From DASPOJ01 sp050014395 (GTDB taxonomy: Bacteria; Acidobacteriota; Terriglobia; Acidiferrales; UBA7541): a DNA stretch of 31,988 nt. Position 1 is the first letter of the stretch, and each line of letters starts with the position of its first letter. The position numbers and the translations under genes were made by a program. The notes under the pieces were generated by a model, which did no database searches, was not told the DNA's origin, and saw nothing but the letters and a program-made list of their open reading frames with translations. The stretch spans positions 1 to 31,988 of the forward strand of contig JBEKDK010000032.1 in the NCBI GenBank assembly GCA_050014395.1. The letters run 5' to 3'. Shown here in pieces: positions 7,571 to 14,507 of this stretch.

Positions 7571-8911
7571 ATGCCAAAAGAACTTTTCGGAACAGACGGA
7601 ATTCGCGGCGTGCCGGGCGTTCCTCCGCTCGATGACGCGACGCTCGATCGCGTGGGCCGCGCGCTGGGCCATTTCTTGTTGGAGCGCGAGGCGCGGCCAC
7701 GCGTGCTGATCGGAATGGATACGCGCGAATCGGGCCCGCACATCGCGCAGCAGATTGCCGCGGGGCTGGCAGCGGAAGGCGCCGCCGCCAAATCGGCCGG
7801 CGTTCTGACCACGCCGGGCGTCGCATACCTGGTTCGGTCCGAAGGATTTTCCGCCGGCGTGGTGATCTCCGCATCTCACAATCCCTACCACGACAACGGC
7901 GTGAAATTGTTCGCCGCGACGGGAATGAAATTTCCCGACGAAGTGGAAGAGCGCCTGGAGCGGGACTTTCTCCGCTTCACGGAATCGCCAAAAGCGCGAA
8001 GCGTTGATTTGCAACACGAGGCGTCGCTGCATGGGAAATATCTGGATTTTTTGCGCTCGCGGGCAATTCCCGGCGCGAATCTTGCGGGCATGAAACTGGT
8101 GCTGGACTGCGCGAACGGCGCGGCGTCAACATTCGGACCGGAATTATTCCGCTCTCTCGGGGCCGCGGTGATCGCCATCCACGACAATCCCGACGGCCGC
8201 AACATCAACGCGGACTCTGGCTCGCTGCATCCGGAACACTTGCAGAAGGCCGTGTTGGAAACGGGCTCCGCGCTGGGCGTGGCGTTTGACGGCGACGCCG
8301 ACCGCGCCATGTTCGTGAGCGCAACCGGCGCGATCGTGAATGGCGACGGCGTGTTGCTGGCCGCGGCGCGCTACTTGAAATCCACTGGGCAATTGAAAGG
8401 CGCGCGCGTGGTGGGAACGAGTATGACGAATCTGGGCCTGGAGCGCGTGCTTGCGGCCGAAGGCCTTACGCTGGCGCGCGTGCCTGTCGGCGACCGCTAC
8501 GTCCTGGAAGAAATGCTGCGCGGCGGTTGCAATTTGGGCGGCGAGCAATCCGGGCACGTGATCTTCTTGGACGACGCTACTACCGGCGACGGTTTGCTGA
8601 CCGCGCTGAACGTGGCGGGCTTGGTTGCGCTGCGCGGGCCGCTGGACGATTTGGTTCACGGTCTCACAATTTTTCCGCAGACCATCGTGAACGTGAAGGT
8701 TCGCACGAAACCGCCCCTGGAATCTCTGCCGGGCTTCGCGCAAGCGCTCGAAGAGGCGACTTCGGCGCTGGGGCACGCGGGGCGCGTGGTGGTGCGCTAT
8801 TCGGGTACCGAGCCGAAAGCTCGAGTGATGGTGGAAGCCGAGCGCGAAGAGGACGTGGCGCACTGGGCGGAGGCGCTGGCCTCTGCGATCCGCGCCGCGA
8901 TTGGTGCGTAG
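7571..8911 (+). CDS. glmM: phosphoglucosamine mutase
   Basis: The 446-residue enzyme converts glucosamine-6-phosphate to glucosamine-1-phosphate for UDP-GlcNAc and cell-wall synthesis. The landmarks are FGTDGIRG (6-13), the phosphoserine loop VISASHNPYHDNG (98-110, Ser102), the metal loop VAFDGDADRAM, the sugar loop GGEQSGHVI and the C-terminal phosphate site RYSGTEPKARVM. The length is typical. The ATG at 7571 sits directly before KELFGTDG as in homologues. The longer frame reads back through ybbR and is not real. Confidence 0.97.
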   Translation: MPKELFGTDGIRGVPGVPPLDDATLDRVGRALGHFLLEREARPRVLIGMDTRESGPHIAQQIAAGLAAEGAAAKSAGVLTTPGVAYLVRSEGFSAGVVISASHNPYHDNGVKLFAATGMKFPDEVEERLERDFLRFTESPKARSVDLQHEASLHGKYLDFLRSRAIPGANLAGMKLVLDCANGAASTFGPELFRSLGAAVIAIHDNPDGRNINADSGSLHPEHLQKAVLETGSALGVAFDGDADRAMFVSATGAIVNGDGVLLAAARYLKSTGQLKGARVVGTSMTNLGLERVLAAEGLTLARVPVGDRYVLEEMLRGGCNLGGEQSGHVIFLDDATTGDGLLTALNVAGLVALRGPLDDLVHGLTIFPQTIVNVKVRTKPPLESLPGFAQALEEATSALGHAGRVVVRYSGTEPKARVMVEAEREEDVAHWAEALASAIRAAIGA

Positions 8912-9053
8912 CGCCAGCCCGGCGGAACCCTGCATAGACGACTAATTACCGCCGCTTATCGGAGCACCTCCCAAAGTTTGTAGATAACAGCGTCTGTTTG
9001 TGAGAAAGCATAGGGCTTCGAACAGCCTGGGACGGCCGGGCGTTTTACCAGAC

Positions 9054-9113
9054 CCAGCCATCACATTCTTATGAATAGACTTAAAATCTATTTCGAATGC
9101 GTGACGGGGCTGG
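9054..9113. repeat. long interrupted palindrome overlapping the sigma-54 -24 element
   Basis: Paired blocks occur in mirror order: CCAGCC (9054-9059) with GGCTGG (9108-9113), TCAC (9061-9064) with GTGA (9101-9104), CATTC (9064-9068) with GAATG (9095-9099), and AATAGA (9074-9079) with TCTATT (9087-9092) around an A-rich centre. The right end includes the GG of the sigma-54 -24 element. It may be an activator site, a folded RNA end of the glmM transcript, or both. No T-run follows, so it is not a simple terminator. Confidence 0.6.
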
Positions 9114-9126
9114 CATTGCATTTGCT
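9111..9126 (+). promoter_or_regulatory. sigma-54 (RpoN) type -24/-12 promoter
   Basis: TGGCATTGCATTTGCT matches the TGGCAC-N5-TTGCW consensus at all but one position. The invariant GG (9112-9113) and GC (9124-9125) are separated by ten bases, the exact spacing that RpoN needs. Transcription would start near 9137. No protein gene follows on this strand. The next strong signal is a terminator about 70-95 bases further on, so the likely product is a small RNA. Confidence 0.65.
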
Positions 9127-9136
9127 CTACTTATAG

Positions 9137-9232
9137 GCACGAATTGAGTTTTTCCCGGGGTGGTATGGTCCCGCTAGGCGGGACGGGGTGACTGCAGGCA
9201 AGGAAGGGGCCCGGTGGGGCCCCTTTTCTTTT
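9137..9232 (+). ncRNA. candidate sigma-54-driven small RNA
   Basis: The predicted transcript of about 95 bases lies between the sigma-54 promoter and an intrinsic terminator. It contains a perfect 7-bp hairpin (9168-9174 with 9178-9184, loop TAG), a purine-rich single-stranded linker (about 9185-9203) and the terminator hairpin. This promoter, hairpin, linker and terminator layout is typical of trans-acting small RNAs. The only reading frame is an eight-codon ATG frame at 9165. No known RNA family was recognised by eye. It lies 225 bases after glmM on the same strand. Confidence 0.5.
9204..9232 (+). terminator. strong intrinsic terminator
   Basis: AAGGGGCCC (9204-9212) pairs perfectly with GGGCCCCTT (9217-9225) around a four-base loop, and the stem runs into a T-rich tract (9224-9232). 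It ends the candidate small RNA and any readthrough from glmM. It lies 47 bases beyond the 3' end of the converging redoxin gene. Confidence 0.85.
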
Positions 9233-9278
9233 GGCTACACGCTTCGAGTTATTCCGCTACTTCGATTCCTCAGTCCGT

Positions 9279-9764
9279 TTAGCTATCTGCTGCAAGCTGC
9301 GTCTGAAGTAAACCCTTGAGGACTTCTTCCGGGCTGGGCAACTGGTTCGCCTCACCGCAAGGCCACTGCATCGAAAGCTGACCGTAGCGATCGGCCAGAA
9401 AGATTCCGACTGGGCCGGGGCCGCCGGCGTTCGCGGCTCTTTTGCCGAAATAATGGACATGGGATTTGCCGGTGGGATCGGCGACGAGTATCAAAGGCGC
9501 GGGGAGCGAAGTTGCGGGCGGCGGCAGCTTAGGCAGAACTACCAGTGCGACTGCATCGCGTTCGGCAAAATCCGCGGAGCGCCGGACGAGGCGCTCGAGA
9601 TAGCCCTGGCACGCGCGGCATTCGGCGTGCAGAAAAACGATGGCGAGATTGCGCTTCTGTTTGTAGTCGGCGGCGTCAACGCGCGCGCCATCGGGCGTGC
9701 GCGCGGCGAGCGAAGGAATCAACTGCCCGACGCGAAGCACGGGTTCAATCGCCGGCGCGGTCAT
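9279..9764 (-). CDS. redoxin/thioredoxin-fold protein with a CXXC pair
   Basis: The 161-residue product looks like an AhpC/TSA- or TlpA-like thioredoxin fold. It has a short N-terminal strand region (PSLAARTPDGARVD), then a central strand with AIVFLHAECRACQ, placing a Cys49-Arg-Ala-Cys52 active-site pair after a beta strand. A late strand reads VGIFLADRYGQL. No signal peptide is visible, so it is probably cytoplasmic. It follows nrdJ on the same strand with a 98-base gap. The CXXC could serve a thiol-peroxidase, a transfer or a ribonucleotide-reductase-recycling role. The last is only a context guess. Confidence 0.75.
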   Translation of the reverse strand: MTAPAIEPVLRVGQLIPSLAARTPDGARVDAADYKQKRNLAIVFLHAECRACQGYLERLVRRSADFAERDAVALVVLPKLPPPATSLPAPLILVADPTGKSHVHYFGKRAANAGGPGPVGIFLADRYGQLSMQWPCGEANQLPSPEEVLKGLLQTQLAADS

Positions 9765-9796
9765 AGATTTCAGGGATATCAGGTCGCTCGGCGATT

Positions 9797-9818
9797 GCGC
9801 GCTCGAAATCGAGCGCGC
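9797..9818. promoter_or_regulatory. perfect 10-bp-arm palindrome before the redoxin gene
   Basis: GCGCGCTCGA (9797-9806) and TCGAGCGCGC (9809-9818) are exact inverted arms around AA. The site lies between a minus-strand TAAAAT box at 9847-9852 and the redoxin start codon at 9764. Its position downstream of the likely start point suits a repressor operator or an RNA hairpin in the leader. No T-run follows on either strand, so it is unlikely to be the nrdJ terminator. Confidence 0.45.
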
Positions 9819-9862
9819 ACGCCGCGAATCGTTGCGGTTGCGGCCGATTTTAGCTGCGGCCC

Positions 9863-12700
9863 CTAGCTACAACCGGATGTGCCGCCGCAATTTTCGCATT
9901 TGTAGCACGCGCCGTTGGGCGTCATCAACATGCCGCATTCCGAGCACGTCGGAGCGCCGTCAAAACTTACTTGCGGATGCGTCGCCAAAACTGCGGGCGG
10001 ACGCGCTGCAGTTGGCTCGTCGGCTTCGGCTGCGTGTGCGGTCGCTGCGGCGTGCGACGCCGTTTCGGTTGTGCCGCCGTTGGGAACGCCATTGTGCGTC
10101 AGATAGTCGGCCGAAATAAAACGCCCGCCGAGCCATCGCGCAATGTAATCCAGTACGGATTTCGCGTAGGGAATTGCCGGGTGTCCGGTGTAGCCGGAAG
10201 GCTCAAAGCGCGTATTGATGAGCTTATCCACCAGCGCCTTCAGCGGCACGCCGTACTGCAATCCGATGGAAACTGAAAGAGCAAAGCCGTCGACGATGCC
10301 GGAGAGCGTGGAGCCCTCTTTGGCCATCTTGATGAAGATTTCGCCGGGCGCGCCGTCGTCGTACATTCCGACCGTGATGTAACCTTCGTGGCCGCCGATG
10401 GCGAATTTGTGGGTGATGGACTGCCGTTCAACCGGCAGCTTTTTCCTGCGAGCGCGCTCGAAAAGTTCCCGTTGTTCGGCCACGGCGTGTTCGATTTCGC
10501 CGGCTTTGGCCACAGCGGCCTCTTTTTCCTTGCGCTCGGCTTTCGCGCTGGAGGATTCGTTGGAAGCCGAAAGCGGCTGGCTGCCTTTGGAGTTGTCGCG
10601 ATAGATGGCCACGGCCTTGAGCCCCAGCTTCCAGGATTCGATGTAAGCCTGCATGATATCTTCGATCGTCGATTCCTCGGGCATATTAATGGTTTTGCTG
10701 ATCGCGCCGGAAAGGAACGGTTGCGCGGCCGCCATCATGCGCAGATGTCCGCGCCAGGCAATCGAGCGTCCACCCTGCGCAGCGAGCGAGCAATCGAACA
10801 CCGGCAGATGCTCGGGTTTCAGGTACGGCGCGCCTTCGATCGTGCCGGCCTTATCGATGTGCGAAACGATCGCGGAAGTTTCTTCCGGCGAATAGTGCAG
10901 CCGCATTAGCGCCAGCGGCACGGTGTTGTTGACGATTTTGATGACGCCGCCGCCGACCAGCTTTTTGTATTTCACCAGTGCAAGGTCGGGCTCGATTCCG
11001 GTGGTATCGCAATCCATCATGAAGCCGATGGTGCCCGTGGGCGCCAGCACCGTGACCTGCGAATTGCGGTAGCCGTGCTGTTCACCGAGTGTGGCGGCGG
11101 CGTCCCAGCCGTCTTGCGCGGCGGACAGAAGCGATGGCTGCACGTGTTCGGGCGCGATGGCGCGCAACGATGCGCGGTGCATATTGATGACGCCGAGCAT
11201 GGCGTCGCGATTCGGCGCGTAGCCCGTAAACGGCCCCAGGCGCTCGGCCAGGCGCGCCGATTGCGCGTAGGCTTCGCCGCACATCAGCGCGGTGACAGCG
11301 GCGGCGACGTCACGGCCGGCATCGGAATCGTAAGGCAGCGCCATGGACATCAGCAGCGCGCCCAGATTCGCGTAGCCCAAGCCGAGCGGCCGAAACGCGT
11401 GCGAATTCTGCGCGATCTTCGGCGTGGGGTAGCTGGCGTTATCCACCAGGATTTCTTGCGCCGTGATGGTGACGTCAACGGCGTGGCGGAAACCTTCGGC
11501 GTCAAACGAGCCGCCCGGGCCGAGATACTTCATCAGGTTCAAAGACGCGAGATTGCAAGCCGTGTCGTCAAGGAACATGTACTCCGAGCACGGATTGGAT
11601 GCGTTGATGCGCGCCGTGGCCTTGCAGGTGTGCCCGCGATTCACCGTGGTGTCGTACTGCATGCCGGGATCGCCGCAATGCCAGGCCGAATCGGAGACGC
11701 GCTGGAGCAAATCGCGCGCGCGAACTTTCTCGATCGGCGTGCCGTCGATCACATTGCGCGTCCACCAATCGCGGTCGTCTTCGACGGCCTGCATGAATTC
11801 ATCGGTGACGCGCACGGAGTGATTGGCGTTCTGGAAAAACACGGAGCCGTAGGCTTCGCCGTCGATCGAGGCGTCGTAGCCGTTGTCGATCAATACGTGC
11901 GCTTTGCGCTCTTCGCGCATTTTGCAATCGACGAATTCCAGAATATCCGGATGATCCACGTTCAGGATCACCATCTTGGCCGCGCGGCGCGTCTTGCCGC
12001 CGCTCTTGATCACGCCGGCAAACGCGTCGAAACCCTTCATGAAGCTGACGGGCCCGGAAGCGATCCCGCCGCCGGACAAGGTTTCGCGGCTGCCGCGCAG
12101 CGACGAAAAATTCGTGCCCGTGCCGGAGCCCCACTTAAAGAGCATGCCCTCGGTCTTCGCCAGGTTCATGATGGATTCCATGTCGTCCTGGACGGAATTG
12201 ATGAAGCAGGCCGAGCACTGCGGCTTGGCTTGCACGCCGACGTTGAACCACACGGGCGAATTGAAGCTAACCTTCTGCTCGACGAGCAAGTGGGTGAGCT
12301 CGTCGCGGAACGCGTCGCGCGATTCGGGCGAAGCGAAGTAACCGCCGGATTCGCCCCAACCCACGATCGTGCCCACCACGCGGCCGATCAATTGCTTGAT
12401 CGAATGCTCGCGAGCGGGCGTGTTGATCTTGCCGCTAAAATATTTGGAGGCGACGATATTGGTCGCCGTCTGCGACCAGCCTTTGGGGACTTCCACGTTT
12501 TCCTGGCGGAAGATCACCTGGCCTTTTTCGTTGCCGATCTGCGCGGTGCGCTTCTCCCATTCGACCTTGTCGAACGGCGAAGTTTTGCCGTCGGTAAACC
12601 GGCGGACAAACTCCAGCCCAACCTTGGGTTGGACATCATCCGGACGACGGTCCGGCACTCGGACCGCTTTATCGCTTAGAATCATTTTGGAATGAGCCAT
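9863..12700 (-). CDS. nrdJ: vitamin B12-dependent ribonucleotide reductase (class II)
   Basis: The 945-residue enzyme reduces ribonucleotides to deoxyribonucleotides using adenosylcobalamin to start the radical. The core motifs are FNSPVWFNVGV, CSACF with Cys162, FKWGSGTGTNFSSLRG, NASNPCSEYMF with the radical Cys371 and Glu373, and APTGTIGFMMDCDTTGIEP. A long C-terminal extension ends with a zinc-ribbon-like tail, CSECGMLMTPNGACYKCENC, as in other long bacterial class II enzymes. The start at 12700 has GGAGG on the minus strand at 12713-12709, eight bases upstream. Two promoter regions lie upstream. A redoxin gene follows it. It works in aerobic or anaerobic conditions, which suits a soil bacterium. 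Confidence 0.97.
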   Translation of the reverse strand: MAHSKMILSDKAVRVPDRRPDDVQPKVGLEFVRRFTDGKTSPFDKVEWEKRTAQIGNEKGQVIFRQENVEVPKGWSQTATNIVASKYFSGKINTPAREHSIKQLIGRVVGTIVGWGESGGYFASPESRDAFRDELTHLLVEQKVSFNSPVWFNVGVQAKPQCSACFINSVQDDMESIMNLAKTEGMLFKWGSGTGTNFSSLRGSRETLSGGGIASGPVSFMKGFDAFAGVIKSGGKTRRAAKMVILNVDHPDILEFVDCKMREERKAHVLIDNGYDASIDGEAYGSVFFQNANHSVRVTDEFMQAVEDDRDWWTRNVIDGTPIEKVRARDLLQRVSDSAWHCGDPGMQYDTTVNRGHTCKATARINASNPCSEYMFLDDTACNLASLNLMKYLGPGGSFDAEGFRHAVDVTITAQEILVDNASYPTPKIAQNSHAFRPLGLGYANLGALLMSMALPYDSDAGRDVAAAVTALMCGEAYAQSARLAERLGPFTGYAPNRDAMLGVINMHRASLRAIAPEHVQPSLLSAAQDGWDAAATLGEQHGYRNSQVTVLAPTGTIGFMMDCDTTGIEPDLALVKYKKLVGGGVIKIVNNTVPLALMRLHYSPEETSAIVSHIDKAGTIEGAPYLKPEHLPVFDCSLAAQGGRSIAWRGHLRMMAAAQPFLSGAISKTINMPEESTIEDIMQAYIESWKLGLKAVAIYRDNSKGSQPLSASNESSSAKAERKEKEAAVAKAGEIEHAVAEQRELFERARRKKLPVERQSITHKFAIGGHEGYITVGMYDDGAPGEIFIKMAKEGSTLSGIVDGFALSVSIGLQYGVPLKALVDKLINTRFEPSGYTGHPAIPYAKSVLDYIARWLGGRFISADYLTHNGVPNGGTTETASHAAATAHAAEADEPTAARPPAVLATHPQVSFDGAPTCSECGMLMTPNGACYKCENCGGTSGCS

Positions 12701-12725
12701 GTTATCCGCCTCCGCGCAGGCCGGC

Positions 12726-12750
12726 GGGTTCGTCGGTGTGACGCGAACCC
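12726..12750 (-). promoter_or_regulatory. hairpin in the nrdJ 5' leader
   Basis: GGGTTCG (12726-12732) and CGAACCC (12744-12750) are exact 7-bp inverted arms around an 11-base loop. They fall just downstream of the proximal -10 box on the minus strand and end 25 bases before the nrdJ start codon, so they would fold at the very 5' end of a transcript from that promoter. Confidence 0.5.
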
Positions 12751-12754
12751 GTCT

Positions 12755-12782
12755 ATTTTACTCCTAAAAGGGTCTTAGGAGT
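12755..12782 (-). promoter_or_regulatory. proximal nrdJ promoter with operator-like palindrome
   Basis: On the minus strand TAAAAT (12760-12755) is a good -10 box 55-60 bases before the nrdJ start. Immediately upstream lies a perfect inverted repeat, ACTCCTAA-N7-TTAGGAGT (12760-12782), which fills the space between the -10 and -35 positions. That is the classic place for a repressor to block RNA polymerase. The sequence is not an NrdR box (ACACWATAT type), so the regulator is unknown to me. Confidence 0.6.
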
Positions 12783-12993
12783 TCGCAGCGCCTGATTCTC
12801 AGGCAGGCACCGCTGAATTCGAAAAATCGCTCCAAGCGCCCAAAAGCTTTCGAAGGCGACGAACTCCCGCCGCTGCGGTTCCACGCGCAATTCTTGCGAC
12901 GCGCAGCCCGCTTCGAAAGCGCCTCGCCGGCCTCAACGATCGGGCCGGTGACGGGGAGGGAAAGGGATGCCCCCTCGTTGTTTGTGCTAAGCC

Positions 12994-13091
12994 CGGTAGA
13001 TTACGTTTCGGTTCGACTTACGGTTCCCGGGGTGAATGGGAATCGCTGCGGCCCGAATACGATCATCCGAATCTGAGCGCGCAATCTACCG
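12994..13091. other. strongly foldable segment upstream of nrdJ
   Basis: Nested inverted repeats occur: CGGTAGATT (12994-13002) with AATCTACCG (13083-13091), GTTTCGG (13005-13011) with CCGAATAC (13053-13060), and CGGTTCCC (13021-13028) with GGGAATCG (13038-13045) around a nine-base loop. A plus-strand RNA could close all three stems. A minus-strand RNA from the distal promoter would contain only the inner two. I looked for a cobalamin riboswitch, which would suit a B12-dependent enzyme, but found no clear B12 box. The element is unassigned. Confidence 0.45.
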
Positions 13092-13111
13092 AGGTCGCGA
13101 AAACCTGTCAA
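13083..13111 (-). promoter_or_regulatory. distal sigma-70 promoter, minus strand
   Basis: On the minus strand TTGACA (13111-13106) is followed by exactly 17 bases and TAGATT (13088-13083). This is the best housekeeping promoter in the window. Transcription would start near 13076 and run toward nrdJ through about 375 bases of leader. It lies 115 bases downstream of the permease stop codon on the same strand. Confidence 0.65.
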
Positions 13112-13225
13112 GTGGGTTTTGAAAAAAAGTACAAAATATTCGGCTCATGGTGTCCAATGCGTCTAGATGTAGTGGTGTCGTTGCGGGACAGTGCGGCCGG
13201 TGTTACGGGCTGCTCTGTCCGCTTT

Positions 13226-14464
13226 TCATTCATAACGCAGGGCTTCCACCGGATCCAAGCGCGAAGCGCGGGCCGCCGGCCACACGCCGAACACCAATCC
13301 CACTGTGATCGACACCGCAAGGCCCACGATCTCCGCCCACAGCGGAATCGTGGGTTTCATGTCCGTAGTCCAGCGAATCACCGGAACAATCAACCCACCG
13401 GTGATTATAAGCGCGAGAATTCCGCCCGTACCCGTCAGCGCAACCGCTTCAAACAAAAATTGGCGCACGATATCGCGCCGACGCGCGCCGATCGCCTTGC
13501 GCACGCCGATTTCGCGGGTGCGCTCGGTGACGCTCACCAGCATGATATTCATCACGCCAACTCCGCCGATCAATAAACCGATCGAGCTCAGCACTACCAT
13601 GGCCAGCGCGACCATGCCGATGATCTGGTGGAACTGTTCGACCGATTCTTCCGCGGTTTGAATCGAGAAATTGTCGGGCTGGTCGTAGGGCACGCGGCGG
13701 CGGCGGCGCAGCGTCTCGCGCGCTTCATCCACCGCCTGATCGAGCATGTTCGGCAAGCCTTGCATGCGGATGCTGATTTCATCGGCGGCGGGATAGATTT
13801 CCATGAACGTATCGATGGGGATCAGTGTGCGGCGATCTTCATCATTCGCGCCGAAATTGCCTTTGGGACGTTCCAGCACGCCGATTACACGAAACGTGGA
13901 ACCGTCGACGCGCACTTCCTTGTCCACCGCGGGCAAATTCGCAAATAGCGCTTTGGCGACATCGTGGCCAAGCACGGTGACTTTCTCGCGATGCTCGTTT
14001 TCGGTTTCCGTGAAGTAGCGCCCTTGCTCCATCGTTGCGTTGGCATAGACCTCGGGATAATTGGAAAATGTGCCGCGGAAATCCACGGCGTCCACCTCAT
14101 TGGTCTGGTAGAAGACATTGTGTGCCACCTGCCAAAAACCGATCCACGCAGTTACGGCCTTCACGTGGGGATTCTGCGCAATCGCTTCGGCATCTTCAAT
14201 AGTGAGCGGCTTTCGCTGGAGTTGCTCCTTCGTCGGACGCGTGACGGTAGGCCCCGAGTTCAGTCGCGAGATGTACGCCGAATCGCCGCCGACACTGGTG
14301 ATGTTGTCTACGACACTTTGATCGAATCCCTTGAGCAAAGCGCCCACCAACATCAGCACGGAAACTCCGATGATCACGCCCAGAATCGTGAGGAAACTGC
14401 GCATTTTGTGGGCGCGCAGGGTATCGAGCGCCAAAACCAGATTTTCTTTAACCTCTTGCGCCAT
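13226..14464 (-). CDS. MacB/FtsX-type ABC permease (second of a pair)
   Basis: The 412-residue protein has the MacB layout. A first membrane helix lies at about residues 22-45 (FLTILGVIIGVSVLMLVGALL), a large MacB_PCD periplasmic domain at about 50-280, and a C-terminal FtsX unit of three helices with the signature GVGVMNIMLVSVTERTREIGVRKAIGARRRDIVRQF. The family moves lipoproteins, peptides or drugs by mechanotransmission. I chose the ATG at 14464 because GGAGA lies nine bases upstream on the minus strand; the longer frame starts inside the upstream gap. No ATPase gene accompanies the pair. Confidence 0.88.
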   Translation of the reverse strand: MAQEVKENLVLALDTLRAHKMRSFLTILGVIIGVSVLMLVGALLKGFDQSVVDNITSVGGDSAYISRLNSGPTVTRPTKEQLQRKPLTIEDAEAIAQNPHVKAVTAWIGFWQVAHNVFYQTNEVDAVDFRGTFSNYPEVYANATMEQGRYFTETENEHREKVTVLGHDVAKALFANLPAVDKEVRVDGSTFRVIGVLERPKGNFGANDEDRRTLIPIDTFMEIYPAADEISIRMQGLPNMLDQAVDEARETLRRRRRVPYDQPDNFSIQTAEESVEQFHQIIGMVALAMVVLSSIGLLIGGVGVMNIMLVSVTERTREIGVRKAIGARRRDIVRQFLFEAVALTGTGGILALIITGGLIVPVIRWTTDMKPTIPLWAEIVGLAVSITVGLVFGVWPAARASRLDPVEALRYE

Positions 14465-14507
14465 CGGCTTTGTTCTCCGTTGCTTTTCGCCGCTTCCGCT
14501 TCCTTCT

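Noticed and set aside
9054..9113. glmM terminator
   Set aside because: The arms are interrupted and no T-run follows on the plus strand. The clear terminator is at 9204-9232.
9165..9191. eight-codon peptide gene in the small RNA candidate
   Set aside because: The frame is very short, overlaps the first hairpin and has only a weak purine-rich stretch upstream.
11075..12679. 534-codon plus-strand frame inside nrdJ
   Set aside because: It is the antisense shadow of nrdJ, whose motifs are complete over the same bases.
12994..13060. 6S RNA or SRP RNA
   Set aside because: The conserved loop sequences of SRP RNA are absent and the size and bubble pattern do not clearly fit 6S RNA. There is not enough evidence by eye.
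12701..13111. cobalamin riboswitch for nrdJ
   Set aside because: Some stems resemble parts of such a fold, but the conserved B12 box and core were not recognised on either strand. It is left as an unassigned folded region.
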